A stretch of DNA of 64,000 bases, from assembly GCA_030697165.1 (NCBI GenBank), contig JAUYQQ010000010.1, forward strand, positions 186,001 through 250,000, in the 5' to 3' direction. Shown one piece after another: positions 47,420 through 55,567 of the stretch (position 1 is the stretch's first letter; each line of letters starts with the position of its first letter). A program made the translations under genes and the position numbers. The notes under the pieces were generated by a model, which saw only the letters and a program-made list of their open reading frames with translations, had not been told where the DNA came from and made no database searches. Source of the stretch: Acidobacteriota bacterium (GTDB taxonomy: Bacteria > Acidobacteriota > Vicinamibacteria > Vicinamibacterales > UBA2999).

Positions 47420-48065
47420 CCTGTCCGGCCTCGAGGTGCAGAACGCGATCGGCAATCGCGGTGAGCTCGGCTTCGTCGTGCGTCACGTAGACAAGGGGCA
47501 CGTGCAGGTCGCGGCGAATGCGCAGCACATACGGCAGGATGCGATCGCGGCGCGCGCGATCGACGCCGGCCAGCGGTTCGTCCAGTAACAGCACCGCCGG
47601 CTGCGTCATCAGGGCGCGGGCAATGGCGACCCTCTGTTTTTCGCCTCCCGACAGCTTCTGCACCCGGCGCCTCAGTAACGGCTCCAGATCGAGGATCTCG
47701 ACGAGTGCCGAGCGCAAGCGTGACTCGTCGTCGCCCGCCAGGTTACGACGGCTGTGGTGGACGCCGTAGTTGATGTTGCCGTCGACGTCGAGGTGGGGAA
47801 ACAGCAGCGCGTCCTGGGGCACGTAGCCGATCTGGCGATCGCGAGGCGGCAGGTTGATGCCGGCGGACGACGAGAACAGCACGCGATCGCCAACGCGAAT
47901 CTCTCCGGCATCGGGCGTGCGAATGCCGGCAATGACCTCGAGCAGGGTCGTCTTGCCGCTGCCCGACGGCCCGAACAGGCCGAGCACTTCGACCGACGAG
48001 GCGTCGCGAACGCGCAGCTCGAAGGCCTGCTGGCGCAGCGTGACGTCAAGAGTCAGCTGGATCAC
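47379..48065 (-). CDS. modC: Molybdate-type ABC transporter ATP-binding protein
   Basis: 228 aa. Walker A GPSGSGKTTL, Q-loop YVPQD, signature LSGGEKQRVAIARAL, Walker B VLLLDEP and H-loop VTHDEAE are all intact. The GTG start at 48065 overlaps the stop of modB (GTGA). It lacks the C-terminal TOBE/Mop domain usual in ModC; a Mop-like domain instead occurs in the regulator at 49616. Energises molybdate (or tungstate) import at the inner membrane. The end overlaps the histidine kinase gene. Confidence 0.88.
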   Translation of the reverse strand: MIQLTLDVTLRQQAFELRVRDASSVEVLGLFGPSGSGKTTLLEVIAGIRTPDAGEIRVGDRVLFSSSAGINLPPRDRQIGYVPQDALLFPHLDVDGNINYGVHHSRRNLAGDDESRLRSALVEILDLEPLLRRRVQKLSGGEKQRVAIARALMTQPAVLLLDEPLAGVDRARRDRILPYVLRIRRDLHVPLVYVTHDEAELTAIADRVLHLEAGQVTNVTVRSPEAAR

Positions 48066-48724
48066 GGGCCCGCCGCCACGAGCCGGTTGGAGAGATAGAT
48101 GGCACCAAACGCCAGCAGCGCCGACAGCAGCAACAACCCCCACGCCGCCTCTTCGCGACCGGTCTCGACAAAGGTGTAGATGCCCACCGCCAGCGTTTGG
48201 GTCTGCCCGGGAATGGCGCCGGCGACCATGATGGTGGCGCCGAACTCGCCGAGCGCGCGCGAGAAGCCCAGCACCGCGCCGGCGATGATCCCCTTCGAGG
48301 CGAGCGGCAGCGTGATGGTCCGCAGAATGCGGAAGCGGCCCGCGCCAAGCGTCGCCGCAAGGTCTTCGTAGCGGCGATCCACCTGCTCGATACCCGAGCG
48401 CACGCTGCGGGCGAACAGCGGGAAGCTCACGACCATCATCGCGATCACTACCGCCTTCCACGTGAAGATCACCTCGATGCCCATGGCATCGAGCGCCTGG
48501 CCCACGGGGCTGCGGCGGCTGAACAGCCACAACAGCAGCAGGCCCGTCGCCACCGGTGGCAGGACCAAAGGCAACGACACCACCGTTTCGACCAGCGCCT
48601 TGCCGCAAAACGTGCCACGCGCCAACAGCCAGCCCGCGGCAACGGCAAAGGGCAGCGTCAGCGCCGTGGCGACAACCGCCATCAGCACCGTGAACTGCGC
48701 GATCTGCCAGGTCTCAGCGCTCAA
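48062..48724 (-). CDS. modB: Molybdate-type ABC transporter permease
   Basis: 220 aa with about five membrane segments. The EAA loop (DLAATLGAGRFRILRTITLPLASKGIIAG) that contacts the ATPase is present, followed by GFSRALGEFGATIMVAG, highly typical of ModB/CysT-like permeases. The TTG at 48724 overlaps the stop of modA by 11 nt and gives the expected N terminus; a longer frame to 48820 lacks sequence support. Works with modA and modC. Confidence 0.88.
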   Translation of the reverse strand: MSAETWQIAQFTVLMAVVATALTLPFAVAAGWLLARGTFCGKALVETVVSLPLVLPPVATGLLLLWLFSRRSPVGQALDAMGIEVIFTWKAVVIAMMVVSFPLFARSVRSGIEQVDRRYEDLAATLGAGRFRILRTITLPLASKGIIAGAVLGFSRALGEFGATIMVAGAIPGQTQTLAVGIYTFVETGREEAAWGLLLLSALLAFGAIYLSNRLVAAGP

Positions 48725-49517
48725 TCGTGCGGAATCCTCTCCGCTCAAACACGGCGCGGGCGGCAGGCCCTTGCAGGAATTGCAGGAAGCGGCGGCCGTC
48801 GGCTTCATTGGGCCCGGCAATCACCGCCGCCGGCTGCACGATGTTCAGGTACGCGTGCTCCCTGGCCGAGACACGGCCGACCACCCGCACCGCCGCTTCG
48901 CGCGCGTCGGTGGCGTAAACAATGCCGGCATCCACCCGGCCCGCTTCGACCGCCGCCAGCACGGCTCGTACGGTTGGGAACGGAATCACCTTCGTCTGCA
49001 GCCGCGCCCACGCGCCTTCATGCTCGAGCCAGCGGCGCCCGTAAACACCCGCGGGGACGCTGGCGGTCTCACCCATCGCGAGCCGCGCCACACCGCCCTG
49101 GAGCAGCTCGGCGAGACCGGCCGGGGCCGGGCGATCGTTCGGGGCCACGACGGCGAGTTCGTTGGTCACCAGGGGCGTGCGGGTGCCGGCGACGACGCGG
49201 CCGGCCGTTTCGACCACGTCCATCTGCACCTCGTCTGCGCTGACGAACACCGCCGCCCGCGCACCCGCGACAATCTGCCGGGCCAGCGTGTTGGAACCGC
49301 CGGTGTTGAGGGAAACAGACACGCCCGTCGCCGCACGGTACAAGCCGGCGATCTCGGCGAGCGCCGCATGCAGGCTCACGGCGACTGACACGACCAGGCC
49401 GGGGGGCTGTGCGGCAACGGGCGCGCCTCGCGCCACAAGCGACGCGCTGAGGCCGAGAACTGTAATCCCGGCCACCAGCCAGTTCACGAACTTTGTGGTC
49501 CGGCTGGATCTCGTCAT
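48714..49517 (-). CDS. modA: Molybdate-binding periplasmic protein
   Basis: 267 aa with a signal peptide (LVAGITVLGLSASLVARGAPVAAQ). The ModA pattern is visible: VAVSLHAALAEIAGLYRAATG, the ligand-contacting LNTGGSNTLARQI, ADEVQMDVV, AMGETASVPAGVYGRRWL and VDAGIVYATDA near the C terminus. Binds molybdate/tungstate for modBC. First gene of the mod operon, divergent from a MerR/Mop-type regulator with an AT-rich repeat-bearing spacer between them. Confidence 0.9.
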   Translation of the reverse strand: MTRSSRTTKFVNWLVAGITVLGLSASLVARGAPVAAQPPGLVVSVAVSLHAALAEIAGLYRAATGVSVSLNTGGSNTLARQIVAGARAAVFVSADEVQMDVVETAGRVVAGTRTPLVTNELAVVAPNDRPAPAGLAELLQGGVARLAMGETASVPAGVYGRRWLEHEGAWARLQTKVIPFPTVRAVLAAVEAGRVDAGIVYATDAREAAVRVVGRVSAREHAYLNIVQPAAVIAGPNEADGRRFLQFLQGPAARAVFERRGFRTIER

Positions 49518-49536
49518 CGAATAGGTAATTTAGTAT

Positions 49537-49564
49537 GATTTACTACGATTTAGATAACGATTTA
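49537..49564. promoter_or_regulatory. Triple GATTTA repeat between modA and its regulator
   Basis: GATTTA occurs at 49537, 49547 and 49559 (spacing 10 and 12 bp, one helical turn each) in the 98-bp AT-rich divergent spacer. Good candidate operator for the MerR-HTH/Mop protein encoded at 49616. It is unlike the palindromic ModE box. Confidence 0.5.
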
Positions 49565-49615
49565 GAGTGAGTTTGCGGTGTTGGGAAGAACTGAGAAGAC
49601 GGTGAGGGATGTGAC

Positions 49616-50047
49616 ATGAGCGATCTGCTCACGGTGCGGGCGGCGGCCGATCGGCTGGGGGTCGCGTACTCGACGCTCAAACAGTGGATCTACGACGGCT
49701 CGGTCCGCACCACCCGAACCAACGGCGGTCACCATCGCATTGCCGAGTCCGAAGTGCTGCGGTTGCAGATGGCCCCGGCTGGCGGCAAGGCCGTCAGCCG
49801 CGCGCCGCGTCGCGCGCCCGCCACGCGCGGTGTGCTGGTCGCGCTCAGCGGCCGCAACCAACTGCGCGGCATTGTCGACGAGGTCCGCAGCGACGGCTTG
49901 TTGTCGCAGGTACGGCTGCGCATCGGCGATCAGATCCTGACGGCGGTGATCACGCGCGATGCGGTGAACGAGTTGAAGCTGAAGAAGGGCGACGAGGCCG
50001 TCGCTATCATCAAATCCACCGAAGTGATGATCGGCCGGCTGCGGTGA
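49616..50047 (+). CDS. MerR-type HTH / Mop (TOBE) domain regulator
   Basis: 143 aa. Residues 1-55: winged helix DNA-binding domain of the MerR/excisionase type (TVRAAADRLGVAYSTLKQWIYDG, TNGGHHRIAESEV). Residues about 72-140: a single Mop/TOBE domain (ALSGRNQLRGIVDEVRSDG, QILTAVITRDAVNELKLKKGDEAVAIIKSTEVMIG), a molybdate-binding fold. Divergent from modABC. The pairing suggests molybdate-responsive control of transport by a ModE-like but non-homologous DNA-binding domain. A GGGA ribosome binding site lies before the ATG. Confidence 0.85.
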   Translation: MSDLLTVRAAADRLGVAYSTLKQWIYDGSVRTTRTNGGHHRIAESEVLRLQMAPAGGKAVSRAPRRAPATRGVLVALSGRNQLRGIVDEVRSDGLLSQVRLRIGDQILTAVITRDAVNELKLKKGDEAVAIIKSTEVMIGRLR

Positions 50048-50050
50048 TCC

Positions 50051-50068
50051 CGTTGAGGTGCCTCAACG
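50051..50068. promoter_or_regulatory. Perfect palindrome CGTTGAGG-TG-CCTCAACG
   Basis: 8-bp arms around 2 bp, 18 bp upstream of the -35 element of the next promoter and 4 nt after the Mop regulator stop. Could be an operator for the small gene pair downstream or a tight terminator stem; no T-tract follows. Confidence 0.4.
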
Positions 50069-50085
50069 AAGCGACGCATCTCAGA

Positions 50086-50115
50086 TTGACGCTTCGGGGC
50101 ATGGGGCGTGACAAT
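50086..50115 (+). promoter_or_regulatory. Promoter for the small gene pair, leaderless start
   Basis: TTGACG (50086-50091), 18-bp spacer, GACAAT (50110-50115). The expected transcription start falls at about 50121-50123, on the ATG at 50122, implying a leaderless mRNA. Confidence 0.45.
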
Positions 50116-50121
50116 GGCCCT

Positions 50122-50349
50122 ATGGATGCGCCAGTGGAGCCCACGCGCAAGAGCGATCAGGAGGTGCTGGCAACGGCCCTCGCGGATGCCGGTGACCTGC
50201 TCCGGGAGGTCGCGGCGGCACTTCAGCGCAGTCCGGGGCTCGACCCCGACACCGTCCGCCACACGCTCGCACTCCTTCGCCTGGACCCGCTGACCCGCCT
50301 CAATCGAAGCCTGCTCCGTGGCCGAGCTGCCGCCGCTTACCGAACGTGA
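50122..50349 (+). CDS. Small helical protein, partner of nucleotidyltransferase-fold gene
   Basis: 75 aa, rich in helix-forming residues (DQEVLATALADAGDLLREVAAAL), ending LLRGRAAAAYRT. The ATG at 50122 matches the predicted transcription start; another ATG at 50101 is in frame. It overlaps the next gene by 32 nt, which suggests translational coupling. The arrangement of a small protein followed by an MNT/AbiEii-like protein resembles toxin-antitoxin or phase-variable defence pairs, but the sequence itself is not recognised. Confidence 0.5.
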   Translation: MDAPVEPTRKSDQEVLATALADAGDLLREVAAALQRSPGLDPDTVRHTLALLRLDPLTRLNRSLLRGRAAAAYRT

Positions 50350-50788
50350 GCTCCGCTTTGTGCGGGAGCTCGTCAATCAGCAGGTCCGCTTCCTGATTGT
50401 CGGTCTCTCAGCCGCGGCGTTGCAGGGCGCGCCGGTCGTCACTCAGGACGTGGACCTGTGGTTTGGCAGTCTTGATGATCCCAAGCTGGCCGCTGTCCTC
50501 CGGCAGGTCGGTGGCGCCTACGTCGCGCCCACGCTCCATACGCCACCGATGCTCGCCGGCGAGGGGCTCGAGTTGTTCGATGTCGTGCTCAGCATGAGCG
50601 GGCTCAACAGCTTTGATGAAGAGTGGGCCAACGCCATCGACGTCACAGTGGGTGATGTGGTCACGAGGGTACTGCCCCTGGCACGCATTCTAGTGAGCAA
50701 GAAGGCTGCTGATCGCCCGAAGGATCGGCTGGTCGTGCCCGTGCTTGAAGAGGTCGTGGCGATACAAGCAGCGCGATCAGGGCAATAG
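50318..50788 (+). CDS. Nucleotidyltransferase-fold protein (AbiEii/DUF6036-like)
   Basis: 156 aa, GTG start. Visible: FLIVGLSAAALQGAP followed by TQDVDLWFG, the hydrophobic strand plus D-x-D pattern of minimal nucleotidyltransferases, and VSKKAADRPKDRL at the position where family members have a Lys/Asp pair. The first-motif G-S/G-G is degenerate (VGLSAA). Members include type IV toxin AbiEii and uncharacterised DUF6036 proteins. Partner: the 75-aa gene that it overlaps. Activity uncertain. Confidence 0.65.
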   Translation: MAELPPLTERELRFVRELVNQQVRFLIVGLSAAALQGAPVVTQDVDLWFGSLDDPKLAAVLRQVGGAYVAPTLHTPPMLAGEGLELFDVVLSMSGLNSFDEEWANAIDVTVGDVVTRVLPLARILVSKKAADRPKDRLVVPVLEEVVAIQAARSGQ

Positions 50789-50813
50789 CGCAATAACGGT
50801 GAGCTGACCGTGT

Positions 50814-51524
50814 CTAGGGGTGCCGCTTCGACGCCTCGTAGCGCGCCTGGTTCTCGGCGTTGGCCGGATACAACCCGGGCAGCGCCGCCCCGCCCTTGAC
50901 CTCGTCCATGATCCAGCCCTCGAGACGTTCCTGCTCGACGGCCAGGGCGACGACCTCTTCGAAGAGCGCGGCCGGGATCACCACCGCACCATCCCCATCG
51001 GCCACGATCACATCGCCAGGAAACACCGCGACACCGCCGCAACCGATCGGCTGCTGCCAATCGACAAAGGTCAGGCCGGCCACCGACGGCGGCGCTGCCG
51101 TGCCGTTGGCCCAGACCGGCAACCCGGTGGACAACACCCCCGCGAGGTCGCGGACCGCGCCGTCGCTCACGAGCCCGGCCACGCCGCGCACGGCCATGCG
51201 CGCGCACAGGATGTCGCCCCAGAAACCAGCGTCCTTGACGCCGTTGGCGTCGATCACCGCAATGCAGCCGGCCGGCATTTCTTCGATCGCGGCGCGCGTG
51301 GACTTGGGCGAGCTCCACGACGCGGGTGTGGCGAGATCTTCGCGCGCGGGAATGAAGCGAACCGTGAACGCGCGACCGACGATGCGCGATTGGCCGCTGG
51401 TGAGCGGGAACGACCCGCGGATCCAGACGTTGCGAAGGCCCTTCTTGAGCAGGATCGTGGTGAGCGTGGCGGTGGTGACGGTCGCGAGGGCGGCGAAGGC
51501 CGCGGAATCGTTGGCAGCGGACAT
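50814..51524 (-). CDS. RraA-like / 4-hydroxy-4-methyl-2-oxoglutarate aldolase family protein
   Basis: 236 aa. The ATG at 51524 has GGAAG 5 nt upstream and is preferred over the upstream GTG at 51548. Conserved RraA-fold elements: IAVIDANGVKDAGFWGDI, ARMAVRGVAGLVSDGAVRDL and PGDVIVADGDGAVVIP. The fold serves both RNase E inhibitors and aldolases of oxaloacetate/hydroxy-methyl-oxoglutarate; the G-x-R-D motif points to the aldolase-like, metal-binding branch. Lies 43 nt after an aminotransferase-fold gene on the same strand, so probably one transcript. Confidence 0.82.
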   Translation of the reverse strand: MSAANDSAAFAALATVTTATLTTILLKKGLRNVWIRGSFPLTSGQSRIVGRAFTVRFIPAREDLATPASWSSPKSTRAAIEEMPAGCIAVIDANGVKDAGFWGDILCARMAVRGVAGLVSDGAVRDLAGVLSTGLPVWANGTAAPPSVAGLTFVDWQQPIGCGGVAVFPGDVIVADGDGAVVIPAALFEEVVALAVEQERLEGWIMDEVKGGAALPGLYPANAENQARYEASKRHP

Positions 51525-51567
51525 GACATCTTCCTTTTGTGCGTTCACGGGGCGAGACCGGGGTTGT

Positions 51568-52590
51568 TCATGACGGGACCGCGATGGTCACGCTGTCAAG
51601 CGCGCGGCAGAACCGCGCGTTCTCTTCGGGCAGCCGCACCGCCACGCGCAGGCGCGGCAGGGCCGGACGCAGGCGGTACGACGCATCCGCAACGCCGATG
51701 TTGTGCTGCGCCAGCAACTCGGTCTTGATCGCACCGGCCATGGTGGGGTCGTGGCCCCTCAGCGACGCCAGCAGGAAGTTGCCACCGCCCGCATGCACGC
51801 GGGCCACCACCGGCACCTTGGCAAGAATCTCGGCAAAGGCCGCGCGGTCGGCTTTGGTCGCGGCCAGCGAGCGCTCGAAGTCGGCTCGGTGCGCCAGCAT
51901 CAGCTCGAGAAAGAACTCGGCCGGCCGGCTCAGATTCCACAGGGGAATCTCATCGTCCAGCACCCGAATGACCTCGGGATTGAGGCAATAGACGTAGCCC
52001 AGGCCAAGCCCCGGCACGCCGAAGGCGTTGCCCAGGCTCTTGATGACGATCACGTTCGAGACGGGGTCGGCCTTCAGCCGCTCGACCATCGGCGTCTCAT
52101 CGCAGAAGTCAGCCAACGACTCGTCGACCACGAACAGGGTATGCGGATGCCGCCGAACGCACTCGTCGACCCACGCCGTGGGCACGACCGTACCGGTGGG
52201 ACTGTTCGGCGAGGCAATCACCACGACGCCGTCGCCCGGAATGGCGGCGTCGAACGCGGCGAGGTCGAAGCCGGCAAGGGCATCGGCGTACGTCTTCGCG
52301 CGCGGGAAGATCCGCGCGTACTCACCGAGCGACGGTTCTGGCCGCAGCACCGGCCTGACGCCCACCAGTCGCTTCAAGATCGGGAAGATCTGCGAGGCGC
52401 CCTGCAGCACCTGCACATGCTCCGGCTCGCAGAGCAGGTACCGCGCCAGCGTCCGATTGAGCTCTGCCTGGGTCGATCCGCGCGTCTGCGCCACCGCCGG
52501 CAGCGCCCGCCGGATTGCCTCGACCATGGCATCGGTCGGAAAGTGCTGGTTGCGCAGGGAATCGAAGTCGGTGAATTCGGGGCTCGTCAT
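51568..52590 (-). CDS. Aminotransferase-fold protein lacking the PLP lysine
   Basis: 340 aa, class I/II (HisC/CobD-like) aminotransferase fold: SPNSPTGTVVP, FVVDESLADFCDE and IKSLGNAFGVPGLGLGY. In active homologues the last motif reads S-x-S-K-x-x-G-x-x-G-x-R-x-G; here the Lys position is Asn (codon AAC) and the Arg position is Gly. The DNA was checked on the reverse strand and the reading frame is intact, so this looks like a conserved but non-transaminating relative rather than a decayed gene. A neighbouring Lys three residues earlier could in principle substitute. True hisC is at 62040. Confidence 0.8.
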   Translation of the reverse strand: MTSPEFTDFDSLRNQHFPTDAMVEAIRRALPAVAQTRGSTQAELNRTLARYLLCEPEHVQVLQGASQIFPILKRLVGVRPVLRPEPSLGEYARIFPRAKTYADALAGFDLAAFDAAIPGDGVVVIASPNSPTGTVVPTAWVDECVRRHPHTLFVVDESLADFCDETPMVERLKADPVSNVIVIKSLGNAFGVPGLGLGYVYCLNPEVIRVLDDEIPLWNLSRPAEFFLELMLAHRADFERSLAATKADRAAFAEILAKVPVVARVHAGGGNFLLASLRGHDPTMAGAIKTELLAQHNIGVADASYRLRPALPRLRVAVRLPEENARFCRALDSVTIAVPS

Positions 52591-52632
52591 GGGTCCTGGA
52601 GAGGCTCTGGAAACTGTATCAGAGCCGGTCTT

Positions 52633-52663
52633 TTGACATTTCGCCGGCGCGACTGGTCATAAT
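52633..52663 (+). promoter_or_regulatory. Promoter for the metalloprotease gene
   Basis: Perfect TTGACA (52633-52638), 19-bp spacer, CATAAT (52658-52663). Expected transcription start about 52670, only a few nt before the GTG at 52673; no ribosome binding site is seen, so a near-leaderless transcript is likely. Confidence 0.5.
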
Positions 52664-52672
52664 CTGTGACCC

Positions 52673-54733
52673 GTGCCACCTCTGCCTTTCATTCGCCGTC
52701 ACCCGTCGCCCCGCTGGGTGGTGGCCGGCCTTGCCGCCGTATCGCTGCTCGCGCTCGTGCCGTGGCATCCCACCGCCCAGGCGCCGGCCCGGCCCGTGCA
52801 CTGGGAAGGCACGCTCACATCGGTCGCCACCGAGGACTTCGCGCGGCAGGAGAACCCGTTTGCCGATGGCGTGTGGACGGCCACCTTCCAGGTGCGCGTC
52901 AAGTGGCTCGAAAAGCAGCGCATCGACGTGAAAGATCCGAGCGGCCGCACCACGGGACAACTGGTGTTGCTGGTTGACGATGGGTCGTCGTGGACGGCCG
53001 AGGCAAGCGGCGTCGCGGTGACGCGGCGCCGTCCCGAGCGCCTGCAGCTGTCGGGATCCGGTTCGGGCGGCAGCGTGCTGCAGGCGGGATGGGTGTATCA
53101 ATCGATGGCGGACGACGATCCGCTGAAAGACATCCTGCCGAGCGGTGCTTATGCACTCTGGACCGCCGCCGACCTGCAGGTGCTGCACACCTTCACGGCC
53201 ACCGACGGCACCGTCATCCTGCAGCGCTCGCCCGCCGAGGTCCCGCCCCAGCAGATGCTGAACGCCATCGGCACTCGCCTGCCGGTGTTCTTCTGGAACG
53301 GACAGACGCCCGCGCCGGCCTCGATCGACACCACGGGCCTGCGCCGCCTGATGGCCAACACGCTGGCCGACTATCCCTATGCCGACCGCGAGCGCCGCGC
53401 CCTGATCGACGGCCGCATGCAGGGATCGTTCGCCGCGAGTGGGCGCGCATCGGAGGCCGGCATCACGCGCACGGTCAAGTGGGATCTGCGCCGCCGTCTC
53501 GGCATCACCGGCACGCTCGACGCCGTCGACGCGACGTGGCGCCCCAAGCTGGCCGAGCAGGTCACGGTGCGGGCCTCGATCGATCCCGCCCTTGGCGTGG
53601 CCGGCCGCTTCCGCTTCACGCTGTTCGACGTGTCTCGAGAAAAAGGCTACGCGCTCAATGCCGGGGGCAGCGGCACCGGACTCGACCTGAGATTCTCGGG
53701 AGAACAGCCGCAGCCCATGAGCGCGCCGGTGGAACCGCCCGGCAGCGATACCCTCATTATCGAAACCAATGACGCCACCACCTCGGCCAGCGTGACCCTG
53801 GCCGCGTTCGACTATGGCGCCTCGGGCAAGCTTAAGGCCGAAGTGATCGTGGACGGTGAATGGTACCTGCTCGATGCCGCCGGCGGCGGCTCATCGATCA
53901 CGGTTCCGCTCGACGCCAACGGCAACCGCATCTGGGACGGGTGGGAGCGCAACGCCGGCGTGTGGGGCCAGGCGGCGTCGGCGGACCAGGACGACGAGCC
54001 GGCGGGCGAGAACCGCGGCGACGGCTTCTCCAACTTCGAGGAGTACCGCGGGTTCATGGTGGGTGGCGACTGGGTAACCACCAGCCCCAGGCACAAGGAG
54101 CTCTTCATCTACGATGCCTATGCCAGGGGCCTGGGCTCCTTCAGCGCCAGCGGCGTGCTGACCTACACCATCCAGCAGACCCAGTACGACACCTCGCGCG
54201 TGGTCAACTTCAACCGCGGCTACGCATCGGCCGGCGCGCAGAAGGGCCTGCTGCTGACCGGCGATTGCGGCCTCGACGAGACCACGGCCGGCGAGGTGTT
54301 TCCCGACGTGGGCACACCCAACGACGTCGAAAAGGTGTGCATCAACGGGGCGGTGATGCGTACCAGCTCCTCCGAAGAGGAAGCCCACACGATTGCGCAC
54401 GAGCTGGGCCACGCCGTGTCGGTGGAACACCACGGCGACTACGACGAAGGCAAGTGTAACGGGGGCGACGACGGGGTGATTGCCATCTGGGGCGGCGCGA
54501 CCAGCGGCCACCGCGGCTGCGTCATGGCCTATTCGGACGCCGCCTACTACCGCGGCTGGGACGGTCGGTGCCATGCCTGGACCTTCCCCGCCGAGTTCGG
54601 CGACCAGTTCTGCACGTCGAAGGCCGGCACCAGCATCAACAGCGGTGCCCGGCGCATGGAGGACGGCCACCCGATGCCCGTGTCAGGCAGCAGCACGGTC
54701 GGCAACTGCCAGCACCAGGTGAAGCTTAAATGA
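52673..54733 (+). CDS. Secreted zinc metalloprotease with EF-hand-like calcium loops
   Basis: 686 aa. N-terminal signal peptide (WVVAGLAAVSLLALVPW, then AQAPA). Long N-terminal region of unrecognised type (about 45-400). A calcium-loop segment DANGNRIWDGWE near residue 420 and DQDDEPAGENRGDGFSNFEEYRG soon after have D-x-N-x-N spacing of thrombospondin-3/EF-hand loops. Zinc motif HELGHAVSVEHHGD near residue 570: HExxHxxSxxH, metzincin-like with Ser in place of the usual Gly. Six or so Cys in the C-terminal third suggest disulphides and export. Overlaps the next gene by 4 nt (ATGA). Confidence 0.75.
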   Translation: MPPLPFIRRHPSPRWVVAGLAAVSLLALVPWHPTAQAPARPVHWEGTLTSVATEDFARQENPFADGVWTATFQVRVKWLEKQRIDVKDPSGRTTGQLVLLVDDGSSWTAEASGVAVTRRRPERLQLSGSGSGGSVLQAGWVYQSMADDDPLKDILPSGAYALWTAADLQVLHTFTATDGTVILQRSPAEVPPQQMLNAIGTRLPVFFWNGQTPAPASIDTTGLRRLMANTLADYPYADRERRALIDGRMQGSFAASGRASEAGITRTVKWDLRRRLGITGTLDAVDATWRPKLAEQVTVRASIDPALGVAGRFRFTLFDVSREKGYALNAGGSGTGLDLRFSGEQPQPMSAPVEPPGSDTLIIETNDATTSASVTLAAFDYGASGKLKAEVIVDGEWYLLDAAGGGSSITVPLDANGNRIWDGWERNAGVWGQAASADQDDEPAGENRGDGFSNFEEYRGFMVGGDWVTTSPRHKELFIYDAYARGLGSFSASGVLTYTIQQTQYDTSRVVNFNRGYASAGAQKGLLLTGDCGLDETTAGEVFPDVGTPNDVEKVCINGAVMRTSSSEEEAHTIAHELGHAVSVEHHGDYDEGKCNGGDDGVIAIWGGATSGHRGCVMAYSDAAYYRGWDGRCHAWTFPAEFGDQFCTSKAGTSINSGARRMEDGHPMPVSGSSTVGNCQHQVKLK

Positions 54734-55500
54734 AGGGCGCCAGGCTGGTGGTATACGGCTTGGGCCTCGTAGCGCTGCTCGGAGCAGTCTTGTGGTTCTG
54801 GCTACGAATGCAAGCCCCCCCTGGCACCCTTGGCACCCCTGGCACCCCTGGCACCTTAGACCTGATGGCCCGTCTCGCGATCGAAACCGGCGCGCCTGGT
54901 GACGAGGCCCTGGGCATCGTGAGCCTGTTCGACGGGAGGCTGCGCAACCGCATCACGACCGAAGGCGATCTGGTCACCTTCTCGCGCGCGCAACTCGACG
55001 CCGGCGTCCGGATCGAGGTCGAACAGCCGGACGGCACTGCCACGGCCGGGCCACCGGTCTCAATAGTAAGGGCGGCAGACGAAGCACCCATCCGCATGGA
55101 GGCGACGACGACGCTCGAAGTCTGGGTCACCATGACGACGTTGCCCCCGGCGGGGCAGCGCATTCGCGTGTCGCTCCCGGTGAGCGGAAGAACCGTCACC
55201 ACCGACTGGGTGATGATGCCGGCGCCGCCTACGACCCCGGCAGATCAACTGGCCGCTCGCGCCCGCGTCCAGCAGATGCGGGGGGCCGACACGCTGGCTG
55301 CCACCGCCGATGCGCTCGTAGCGCAGGCGCCGGAGGACGCCCGCGGCTATTACTATCGCGGTCTTGCGCTGGAGTCGCGGGGCGACCGTGCCGGCGCCAT
55401 TACCGCTTACGAAGCGGCGCTCGAGCGCACACCCAACAACCGCCGCGAGCCGCCCTCGGCGCTTTATCGACGGTTGGCCCGCCTGCGCCGTGCGCCGTAG
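54730..55500 (+). CDS. Membrane-anchored TPR protein
   Basis: 256 aa. One N-terminal membrane anchor (LVVYGLGLVALLGAVLWFWL), a GTLGTPGTPGT linker encoded by a 9-bp tandem repeat, a beta-rich middle part and a C-terminal tetratricopeptide-like pair (ALVAQAPEDARGYYYRGLALESRGDRAGAITAYEAALER). Coupled to the metalloprotease gene by an ATGA overlap, so it may assist its export or complex formation. No enzymatic motif. Confidence 0.65.
   Translation: MKGARLVVYGLGLVALLGAVLWFWLRMQAPPGTLGTPGTPGTLDLMARLAIETGAPGDEALGIVSLFDGRLRNRITTEGDLVTFSRAQLDAGVRIEVEQPDGTATAGPPVSIVRAADEAPIRMEATTTLEVWVTMTTLPPAGQRIRVSLPVSGRTVTTDWVMMPAPPTTPADQLAARARVQQMRGADTLAATADALVAQAPEDARGYYYRGLALESRGDRAGAITAYEAALERTPNNRREPPSALYRRLARLRRAP
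54823..54858. repeat. Four tandem 9-bp units in the TPR gene
   Basis: Units GGCACCCTT, GGCACCCCT, GGCACCCCT, GGCACCTTA; in frame they encode Gly-Thr-Pro/Leu repeats in the linker after the membrane anchor. Copy-number change would keep the frame. Confidence 0.85.
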
Positions 55501-55567
55501 CGCCGCGTGGCCCGAATGGGGCTAATATCTGTGCCTCAGTCCGAGTCACTCGAAGGAGGAACACCGT

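Noticed and set aside
47379-48608. Extending modC upstream to a 409-aa protein
   Set aside because: The extra part is an out-of-frame shadow of modB; the GTG at 48065 overlaps the modB stop and gives a normal ModC N terminus.
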